Source: Susulua sp964536195
GTDB lineage: Bacteria; Omnitrophota; Gorgyraeia; Duberdicusellales; 4484-171
Length of the DNA: 7,754 nt
Direction of reading: 5' to 3'
Assembly: GCA_964536195.1 (NCBI GenBank)
Contig: CAZHVO010000047.1
Span: forward strand, 1 to 7,754
Shown here one piece after another: positions 1-5,363 of this stretch. The translations under genes were made by a program, and so were the position numbers. A model generated the notes under the pieces. It did no database searches. It was not told the origin of the DNA and saw only the letters and a list, made by a program, of their open reading frames with translations. Every line of letters begins with the position of its first letter. The first letter of the stretch is position 1.

Positions 1-1256
1 CTACAATCTCCGCATCCTTGAACAAACTTAGCTTTATCTTCAACAGATTTTCTCATCGTCAAATTCCATTCTTCCTGGCGTTTTCGGCTATACATCTTCT
101 CAAGCCTTACCCCCCGCTCCTTATAAGGCAAAAACCCCTTCCCAAGTTCACTATATCTCCTAACAAAAGAGCTAATCTTACCATGCTTTAATTCAAAAGG
201 CTGAGACTGACAAAAAGTTTCTTCAAAGATATGTTGGCCTGTTGCCTTATCAGGTATTACAGTAGTAACAACCTCACAAGTAAACTTATTCTCTTTAATC
301 TTCTCCTCCATGCAAAGTTTCCAGGATTTTTCACCAACCACAATAAAATCAGAGTCTCCGGTAATTGTCGGGCTTTGCCAGCGCATCTCCACTCTTAAAA
401 CCTTATGCTCATAGGCACGCCGTGCCTTCCAATAGGCATTGCCCAATGTCTTCATGGCAGCTTTATCACCTCTCCTTTTAGCCTCTTTCCAATCTTCTCT
501 AGCCTTATCCATAGCATTCTTAGCGTCTTCTAAGGTTGCGTAATCAGAATCCTCGAGCTTACGCCACTCTGCGGTTTCCTCATTTAAAATCTTATCCTTA
601 ACATAATCTAGAATTTCACCAGCAGTAACATTGCCATCGCCGTTTTTATCGGAATTAGCCGGACGTAGAGCATTGACAAAGTGCTTTGTGAATACGCTGT
701 TTCTAGCATCCCAATATCCAAAGGTGTCTACTGCTGAGACGAAAGAAACCATGGGAGCGCTGGATGAATTAATCTGACAAACTTCTTTATCAGGAAGATT
801 TAATTTAAACTTACTGGAGTAACAACTATCATTGATAAAAAGAACACGAGAACAATCACTCTCTGAAATCCACTGGGAAAGTTCTTCATCGGAAATACAA
901 TCATCAAAAGCAACAATACCGTTTACCTTGCTGCCATGGCTAGAATTAAAAATAACCAAGGTATCACCCTTGCTCAAGGCTTTTACTTCTCTTTTAATCT
1001 TGTATTCAATAATTTTTTTACGGTTAGGTCCGATTAAAGGCTCTATCTCCTCATCAACAACACCTTGCTCATATAAAACATCAGCGACATGCTGGGCATC
1101 ATCTTCACAAGCTGGTAAATCAGGATCATCCTTAAACACAGATGTACCTAGACTTATAGCTGTAGTCTTAGCCCAGGAAAAAGAGCTAAAACCACTGACG
1201 ATAAATAGCAAAAGAATAAAAGTTAAAGAGTATTTAATTGCCCTATTCTTACTCAC
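1..1256 (-). CDS. Secreted caspase-like (peptidase C14 / metacaspase-type) protein, 3' end missing
   Basis: Probable secreted cysteine peptidase of the caspase/metacaspase fold. Seen: 418 codons from a GTG at 1256, open to the window edge, so the C-terminus is missing. Residues 1-29 are a signal peptide ending SFSWA. Residues 33-65 match the first caspase strand and helix (AISLG, then LPACEDDA). The catalytic His is H107 in LVIFNSSHGSK and the catalytic Cys is C145 in VLFINDSCYSS, so both dyad residues are present. D203-E214 form a complete EF-hand-type calcium loop (DKNGDGNVTAGE). A charged helical stretch (about 220-290) and an unrecognised Cys-containing region follow. The GTG overlaps the preceding TGA by 4 nt (GTGA) and has GGAGG 7 nt upstream, which fixes the start and implies translational coupling. 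Cleavage specificity is unknown; metacaspases prefer Arg/Lys. The fold call is firm; peptidase activity is inferred. Confidence 0.87.
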   Translation of the reverse strand, partial: MSKNRAIKYSLTFILLLFIVSGFSSFSWAKTTAISLGTSVFKDDPDLPACEDDAQHVADVLYEQGVVDEEIEPLIGPNRKKIIEYKIKREVKALSKGDTLVIFNSSHGSKVNGIVAFDDCISDEELSQWISESDCSRVLFINDSCYSSKFKLNLPDKEVCQINSSSAPMVSFVSAVDTFGYWDARNSVFTKHFVNALRPANSDKNGDGNVTAGEILDYVKDKILNEETAEWRKLEDSDYATLEDAKNAMDKAREDWKEAKRRGDKAAMKTLGNAYWKARRAYEHKVLRVEMRWQSPTITGDSDFIVVGEKSWKLCMEEKIKENKFTCEVVTTVIPDKATGQHIFEETFCQSQPFELKHGKISSFVRRYSELGKGFLPYKERGVRLEKMYSRKRQEEWNLTMRKSVEDKAKFVQGCGDC

Positions 1257-1987
1257 TCCTTAGCCTCCAAATTTCGAAGTTCTCTCTCTGCCAATCTATA
1301 TAAAGACAGGGAATAAGATATTGCGCTCTCACTTTGCTCGTCCATCTCAGGAGTAAATTCAAGACATCTCTTCAAGGTTATCTTACAACTTTGGATATCG
1401 CCAAGTATAGAATAACACTGAGCCTGATTGTAAGTAGCTAACATCTTAGTTGTATGGGCTTTGGGGTCGTCAAACTCATCAACAACCATCCCAAATCCCT
1501 GAATTGCTTTTTTACAAAGCTCTATTTTTTCTTTTCCTGAAGCTTTAAAAATCTTTTTATAAAAATTATTCTTTGTGTAGCGGTATTGTTCCAGACTTGA
1601 TGCTTGAAGAGGTATATTATATAAATCAGCTATTAACTGAACCTCTATTACTACCCTGGCTTCTCGATCATTCTTGCCTAGGTTAGGGTAAACAGTGTAG
1701 GTGCCCGGAGATAATTTCTTATCGATAGCACCATCAGGATTCCAGAATTTATAGACATTCTCGAATCTGTAACCATCTTTACGATTTATCCAAAACCCTC
1801 TATAGCCACCTTTAACTTTAATAATTTTTCCACCAGAGGTAAGTTCGACAGGCTCTGACTCTAATTTTGCACTGGACAGTAAACCTTGTTTAGATTGAGA
1901 ACCGATAAGCTCTACAGTTTCAGCAAACAGGAAAGGGGTTAGCAGGCAAGAAAAAACAAAAATAAAAATAACCTTTAGCACTTTCAT
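1253..1987 (-). CDS. Secreted protein with N-terminal beta domain and C-terminal TPR-like helices
   Basis: Function unknown; I do not recognise a named family. Residues 1-22 are a signal peptide (MKVLK, hydrophobic core, cleavage near LFA/ETV). Residues 50-118 alternate as beta strands with a turn reading LSPGTYTVYPNL, which resembles the LxPGxYxV signature of small Ig-like/PEGA-like sandwich domains. Residues 130-244 are helical and TPR-like: the segment ATYNQAQCYSILGDIQSCKI (184-203) has the TPR spacing of A/Y/G residues, and another helix pair follows. It begins 1 nt after the stop of the 789-residue TPR gene with no good ribosome site of its own (TGGTAAG precedes the ATG), so it probably depends on coupled translation. 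It ends in a GTGA overlap with the caspase-like gene. By context it is likely an accessory or scaffold partner of that protein. Gene call secure, role inferred. Confidence 0.85.
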   Translation of the reverse strand: MKVLKVIFIFVFSCLLTPFLFAETVELIGSQSKQGLLSSAKLESEPVELTSGGKIIKVKGGYRGFWINRKDGYRFENVYKFWNPDGAIDKKLSPGTYTVYPNLGKNDREARVVIEVQLIADLYNIPLQASSLEQYRYTKNNFYKKIFKASGKEKIELCKKAIQGFGMVVDEFDDPKAHTTKMLATYNQAQCYSILGDIQSCKITLKRCLEFTPEMDEQSESAISYSLSLYRLAERELRNLEAKE

Positions 1988-1988
1988 C

Positions 1989-4358
1989 TTACCAGGAAAC
2001 AGACTCAGGAAGCGAATCGCAATACTTGTTTATATCAGCCATACACTCACTGTAAGCTTCTCGGTCACTACTAGGGCTGTAGTATCCTTCACAAGACTCG
2101 GTGTAAAACTTTTTGCAGCCCTTGCGGGTAATCATAGTCTTATACATCTCTCTTGCTTGGGTTACTGCCTGATCGCACTCTTTTTCACTCTTATCAGCTA
2201 AACAGAAAGTCTTAAGTTCTTCTTCTTGCTCAAGAAGCTGAGTAGTACAATCGCTTACACTCTTAAAAGGCATAGCATCGTCCACATTCTCGCCAGGAGA
2301 ATATTTATCTCGTATGGCAGTCATTTGTTTTTCAAGAATAGGTAAAAATACCCGGCAATAATTATTGTAAAAGTCCTTGGGCCTGGAAAAAGAACCTCCT
2401 GCGCTCTTGCGCTGGGATGTTTCACTACTTCGGCGCTGGCTATCTGTATCTAAGGTAGTCTCGCTTCTACTACCCCAGCCCCGAGAAGAAGAATTCTCGC
2501 TGCGTCTCTGGTAAGATTCGGTATCGCTGCGCCTCTGATAACCTAAATCCTTTCTTCTCTCGTAGACAAATTCTTCTTCCTTCTCTACTTTCTTTTTAGC
2601 TTTAGGGGCTTTCTTCTTGGAAAGTTTTGCAAACTCATTTTCAAGCTTCTTTAACTCTTTTGCAATACTCTTACAAATACCCCTTATCATTGAATCATTA
2701 CCCGGACTTTCCTCAACTTCCTTTAGCTGTTTATAAGTAAACTCAATTGCTCCTTCTAAATTCTCTTTATCTTGGTCACTAAGCTCTTCCGTATCTAAAA
2801 CTTCAGCTAAACCACGCAGATGCTCATAAATCGAAGATACTTTCTGCATAGCTCCTAACTTATCTTGGGAAAGGTCTCCCGCCTTAAGTAAATCCTCTAA
2901 GTGGCTTAATAGCTCTAAGCTAGTATTAACATAAACAGCAGCTGAAAAGAAATCTTTCTTATTAATTGCCTTCTGAACATCTTTAATGTAAGTAGCCCAC
3001 TCTTTCTCTAGCTTTTTAATCTCTCCACTGTCAACCCTGGGAGCTTCTTTCTTTTTCTCCTCGCTTTCGTCCCTGGACTTGGCTTGGGACTCCCTTTGGT
3101 CGCTCGGAACTTCTTCCGGTCGCTTTACCGCTTCTCTTTCTATCTCTTCTATGTCCGTTTCCATCTCTTCGATATCACTCTCTATATCCTTAAGAAAAGA
3201 ACCCACCTCCTTAACCATATCCTGAGAAATTTCGAGCAAGTAAGGTGCTTGACTGGCTTTAGATTCGGCATCTTCAAAATAAACTAAAGACTCTTCCAAA
3301 TAACCCTTCATCTCTCTGATTGCATTTAAAAATTCACTTGACGTCTCAGAAGCCTTTTCAACCCTCTCCATTCTCCTGACCAGTTTTTCCATTTCCCGGC
3401 TAAACTTAATAAACTTTAAAAATCCCAAGGAAATATTTTCCATTGCTTCAACAATTTCTTCTTCCTCATCATTACCCTTAACCATTTCTTTTAATTGTTT
3501 AGCAATATCTATACTTTTAGAGATGCTGATTTGAGCCGAAGATAATTTATCATCACTCATAGCATCACCGGCTTTACCAATATTCTTCTCCCATTCTTCT
3601 AGCAAAGATTCTTTATTGTTTTCTTCTTTTCTCGCATCATAGCCTGATTTTTCCTCTTTGTTCTGACCCCAGGTAGTCTTCTTCGCGGCCTTACCGCTAA
3701 GAAGTCTTAAATTTTTGCTGGCAACTTTTGCGGCTTCTCCTTGAGGATCTATCTCTAAAACCTTATCCCAATCACTTCGAGCTGAGTCAAAATTTCCAAC
3801 ATCATAATATACTGTGCCCCGGTCATTATAGGCATCAGCATTACTAGCGTCGATTTCAATGGCTTTGTTAAAATTATCTATTGCCTCATAGTAGTTATTT
3901 TGCTTATGGAATATTGACCCTCGGTAGTAATAAGCATCTCCGGCTTCGGACTCCGAAACTAGCTCAATAATTCTATCAAAGTCTTTTACAGCTTGAAGAT
4001 AATTACGTTTATCATAATACAATGCTCCCCGACAAAAATGATAACCAGCATTGGGGGTCGAGCTTAACTTAATCGCCTTGGTATAATCAGCTATGGCTTG
4101 AGTATGTTTACCCAAGTAAACATAAGAACAGCCCCGGTTAAAATAGGCTTCTGCTGAGACTGAATCCTTAGGGGCTAGGCGAATAGCCTTTGTGTATGCA
4201 GATATAGCTTGTTTGTATTGTTGGGCATCGTCGTAGGAGAGGCCTTTGCGGATATATTCTTTCCGTAACTCCTGAGGTGTTACCTTTGCATCTTTAGCGT
4301 AGAGACTTACGGTTAGAGAAATTATTAAAACACTTACAATAATGAATACTTTCTTCAT
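1989..4358 (-). CDS. Large secreted TPR and coiled-coil protein with Cys-rich C-terminus
   Basis: Probable envelope or periplasmic protein-interaction scaffold of 789 residues; no enzymatic motif seen. Order: signal peptide 1-21 (cleavage near SLYA/KDA); five TPRs at about 33-207, with repeated A-Y-x-x-R-G and Y-x-x-A-I-x-x-F/Y-x-K-A-I patterns; a charged linker; two related helical modules (about 250-405 and 447-578); a Lys/Glu-rich stretch; an Arg-Ser-rich repeat segment (599-655); and a C-terminal domain (660-789) with eight cysteines, an even number that would suit disulfides in an exported protein. Start chosen at ATG 4358 because it begins the signal peptide and has AGGAGG about 10 nt upstream. 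It is the first gene of the coupled three-gene block ending in the caspase-like gene, so it may recruit substrates for, or regulate, that protein. The TPR call is firm; the role is inferred. Confidence 0.9.
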   Translation of the reverse strand: MKKVFIIVSVLIISLTVSLYAKDAKVTPQELRKEYIRKGLSYDDAQQYKQAISAYTKAIRLAPKDSVSAEAYFNRGCSYVYLGKHTQAIADYTKAIKLSSTPNAGYHFCRGALYYDKRNYLQAVKDFDRIIELVSESEAGDAYYYRGSIFHKQNNYYEAIDNFNKAIEIDASNADAYNDRGTVYYDVGNFDSARSDWDKVLEIDPQGEAAKVASKNLRLLSGKAAKKTTWGQNKEEKSGYDARKEENNKESLLEEWEKNIGKAGDAMSDDKLSSAQISISKSIDIAKQLKEMVKGNDEEEEIVEAMENISLGFLKFIKFSREMEKLVRRMERVEKASETSSEFLNAIREMKGYLEESLVYFEDAESKASQAPYLLEISQDMVKEVGSFLKDIESDIEEMETDIEEIEREAVKRPEEVPSDQRESQAKSRDESEEKKKEAPRVDSGEIKKLEKEWATYIKDVQKAINKKDFFSAAVYVNTSLELLSHLEDLLKAGDLSQDKLGAMQKVSSIYEHLRGLAEVLDTEELSDQDKENLEGAIEFTYKQLKEVEESPGNDSMIRGICKSIAKELKKLENEFAKLSKKKAPKAKKKVEKEEEFVYERRKDLGYQRRSDTESYQRRSENSSSRGWGSRSETTLDTDSQRRSSETSQRKSAGGSFSRPKDFYNNYCRVFLPILEKQMTAIRDKYSPGENVDDAMPFKSVSDCTTQLLEQEEELKTFCLADKSEKECDQAVTQAREMYKTMITRKGCKKFYTESCEGYYSPSSDREAYSECMADINKYCDSLPESVSW
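2394..2564 (-). repeat. Arg/Ser-rich degenerate repeats (residues 599-655)
   Basis: Short degenerate repeats of the form (Y/S)QR(R/K)S followed by acidic and Ser residues occur at residues 607, 616, 640 and 648, with a related YERRKD at 599. They lie between the Lys-rich stretch and the Cys-rich C-terminal domain. The composition (R, S, E, T, G) suggests a disordered linker. Confidence 0.6.
2625..3020 (-). repeat. Helical module copy 2 in the TPR protein (residues 447-578)
   Basis: Second copy of the helical module starting at residue 250. The shared landmarks are LExEW at the start, SAxxxxxxxS in the second helix, and AMxxxS about 50 residues after the Trp. A charged linker rich in E, K and S (about 410-446) separates the copies, as expected for a duplicated domain. 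Confidence 0.5.
3144..3611 (-). repeat. Helical module copy 1 in the TPR protein (residues 250-405)
   Basis: First copy of a long charged helical module that recurs at residues 447-578 of the same protein. The cores align without gaps from W256 to S310 against W454 to S508, with 12 identities in 55 by hand count and hydrophobic positions kept as I/L/V/M. The copies then continue as similar long helices. This is a divergent protein-level duplication; I did not look for nucleotide identity. Confidence 0.5.
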
Positions 4359-4374
4359 TCTCCCCTCCCCTCCT

Positions 4375-4418
4375 AAAAAACTGATACCCCGCCGCTCTGG
4401 GAAACAGAACAGCGGGGT
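4375..4418 (-). terminator. GC-rich hairpin plus T-run: terminator or attenuator
   Basis: Read on the minus strand, 4418-4386 folds into a 14-bp stem (ACCCCGCTGTTCTG paired with CAGAGCGGCGGGGT) around a 5-nt loop. The pairing is complete only in minus-strand RNA, where two positions are G-U wobbles, so the element works in that direction. Five nt (ATCAG) separate the stem from TTTTTT (4380-4375), which is looser than an ideal intrinsic terminator, so termination may be partial. It starts 7 nt after the stop of the 44-residue peptide gene, and its T-run ends right at the AGGAGG ribosome site of the TPR gene. Confidence 0.8.
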
Positions 4419-4425
4419 CTATTTA

Positions 4426-4560
4426 TTAGCCTTTTTTTATCATTTCTGAAAGAGCATCCACAAACTTGCTTATTCTGTAAAGCACCACTGCTAGCACTAA
4501 AATAATAACCATTTGTCCTAAACCCGCCAGAATGTCTAAAGTCGCGTTTACACCTGCCAT
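4426..4560 (-). CDS. Small single-pass membrane peptide, 44 residues
   Basis: Reads MAGVNATLDILAG, then a hydrophobic segment at about residues 10-28 (core MVIILVLAVVLY), then an amphipathic basic tail (RISKFVDALSEMIKKG) and TAA. Evidence that it is real: an excellent ribosome site, AGGAGG (4573-4568), 7 nt before the ATG; a clean transmembrane helix; and a terminator hairpin right after the stop. It is the second gene of a unit whose first gene encodes a 39-residue peptide of the same design, 45 nt upstream. Function unknown. Holin-like, toxin-like, or a small subunit of a membrane complex are all possible, and nothing in the sequence decides between them. It precedes the TPR/caspase-like block and may share its transcript by read-through. 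Confidence 0.72.
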   Translation of the reverse strand: MAGVNATLDILAGLGQMVIILVLAVVLYRISKFVDALSEMIKKG

Positions 4561-4605
4561 TTCTACACCTCCTCCTTTTTAAAGTTATATTTACTCTTCC
4601 CCGGT

Positions 4606-4725
4606 TTACCTTCTATGCGTCTTATGCACCGCTTTTAACAATTTGGTCATAGTAAAAAGCGCTATCACTAAGACTATTAGAAAACCGACGGAAATTATTG
4701 TCCCAAATATGGGAAAGTTAAGCAT
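4606..4725 (-). CDS. Small single-pass membrane peptide, 39 residues
   Basis: Reads MLNFPIFGTIISVGF, continuing as one hydrophobic helix (about residues 5-27), then a strongly basic tail, KLLKAVHKTHRR, and TAA. The ribosome site AAGGAGG (4736-4730) lies 4 nt before the ATG, and a well-formed promoter lies about 30 nt upstream, so this is the first gene of its transcript. The positive tail predicts a cytoplasmic C-terminus. It has the same layout as the 44-residue peptide downstream (short N-terminus, one helix, basic amphipathic tail) without obvious sequence identity. Function unknown. A chance open frame is unlikely given the promoter, the strong ribosome site and the hydrophobic pattern together. 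Confidence 0.7.
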   Translation of the reverse strand: MLNFPIFGTIISVGFLIVLVIALFTMTKLLKAVHKTHRR

Positions 4726-4753
4726 TCACCCTCCTTAATTATTCACTTAATTT

Positions 4754-4782
4754 AATATACGCCCAAATAATAGCAAAATCAA
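4754..4782 (-). promoter_or_regulatory. Sigma70-like promoter of the two small peptide genes
   Basis: Minus strand: -35 TTGATT (4782-4777), 17-nt spacer, -10 TATATT (4759-4754). The predicted start of transcription is near 4747, about 20 nt before the ATG of the 39-residue peptide. The -35 hexamer and the spacer length are the same as in the lipoprotein promoter at 5203-5231. This is the only convincing promoter found upstream of the TPR/caspase-like block, which may therefore depend on it. Confidence 0.65.
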
Positions 4783-4812
4783 GTATAATATTCCGGTGAC
4801 TTACTAGAAAAT

Positions 4813-5193
4813 CTATTTTTTAGGCTTATATTCCCAACCAACTAAGTTTTCTTCTTGGTCAAAGTAAAGATATACTCGGTCAGATTCAAAATACTCTGTA
4901 GGATGGCGATAAAGAAGAACTACGCCCCCGGAAGGTTCATTCACTTCCTTAGATAATATTGGCTCACCATAAACCCGTATGAATCTTGCTTTAGAAATAC
5001 CTAGTTCTATGGCTTCATTCTTTAAATCAACGAGTAATTGGTTAAAAAGCTTAAGTTGCCTAGATAAATAAGCTTCTATTCTCTCTTGACTATCGCCAAC
5101 ACTCTTTAGAGTCTTTAAACTTTCCGGTAGGAAAAAACACCCTTGTATAGTGAACAAAAACAAACAACTTATTAGCAGAAATCGAAACTTCAT
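4813..5193 (-). CDS. Small lipoprotein with BamE/SmpA-like C-terminal domain
   Basis: Probable envelope lipoprotein of 126 residues. Residues 1-18 form a lipoprotein signal peptide ending IQGC, with Cys19 as the lipidation site; Gln at -2 is unusual. The following residues (FFLP) lack an inner-membrane retention Asp at +2, so outer-membrane sorting is plausible. Residues about 25-60 are helical. Residues 63-121 resemble the SmpA/OmlA (BamE-like) fold: GISKARFIRVYGEP matches the typical helix followed by GxP, then strands ending VYLYFDQEENLVGWE. BamE assists outer-membrane beta-barrel assembly, but many small BamE-like lipoproteins have other or unknown roles, so I do not call this bamE. It has no recognisable ribosome site, and its promoter almost touches the ATG. 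It is divergent from the DUF483-like gene. Confidence 0.85.
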   Translation of the reverse strand: MKFRFLLISCLFLFTIQGCFFLPESLKTLKSVGDSQERIEAYLSRQLKLFNQLLVDLKNEAIELGISKARFIRVYGEPILSKEVNEPSGGVVLLYRHPTEYFESDRVYLYFDQEENLVGWEYKPKK

Positions 5194-5202
5194 CTTATCT
5201 TA

Positions 5203-5231
5203 ATCATATAATAAAACCTGACGATAATCAA
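5203..5231 (-). promoter_or_regulatory. Sigma70-like promoter of the lipoprotein gene, with almost no leader
   Basis: Minus strand: -35 TTGATT (5231-5226), 17-nt spacer, -10 TATGAT (5208-5203). Only 9 nt (TAAGATAAG) separate the -10 from the ATG at 5193, so transcription would begin about 0-3 nt before the start codon. No Shine-Dalgarno sequence fits in that space. Confidence 0.6.
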
Positions 5232-5310
5232 GACTTACCTTCTTAACATAAATTCTTTTTTGTATAAGAATTATGGTTTCGAAATACCTTTCTTGAATCT
5301 TAATTTATTG

Positions 5311-5316
5311 TATAAT
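5311..5316 (+). promoter_or_regulatory. Candidate -10 element for the DUF483-like gene
   Basis: A perfect TATAAT lies about 48 nt before the ATG at 5364. No good -35 is found at 16-18 nt; TTGAAT at 5294-5299 is only 11 nt away. The region is AT-rich, so a chance match is possible. The 158-nt divergent gap (5194-5351) holds this element and the lipoprotein promoter and nothing else I can support. Confidence 0.35.
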
Positions 5317-5363
5317 ACCTAATGTACGATTAGACTTTATTAATAAGATAGGTGGCTCTGGCG

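Noticed and set aside
832..1263. Plus-strand open frame of 143 codons
   Set aside because: It lies antisense to the caspase-like gene, whose motifs and signal peptide are clear, and its translation is low-complexity without any recognisable domain.
3084..3287. Plus-strand open frame of 67 codons
   Set aside because: Antisense shadow inside the coiled-coil part of the TPR gene; no ribosome site or domain.
1..4358. CRISPR-linked protease (type III-E Craspase-like) system
   Set aside because: No repeat array, Cas motif or RNA-binding domain is visible, and all three proteins carry export signals, which does not fit a cytoplasmic RNA-guided system.
4804..4823. AT-rich imperfect inverted repeat at the end of the lipoprotein gene
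   Set aside because: The pairing is short and A/T only, and no T-run follows on the minus strand.
5352..5363. Upstream GTG start for the DUF483-like gene
   Set aside because: No ribosome site precedes it, while AGGTGG is well placed for the ATG at 5364.
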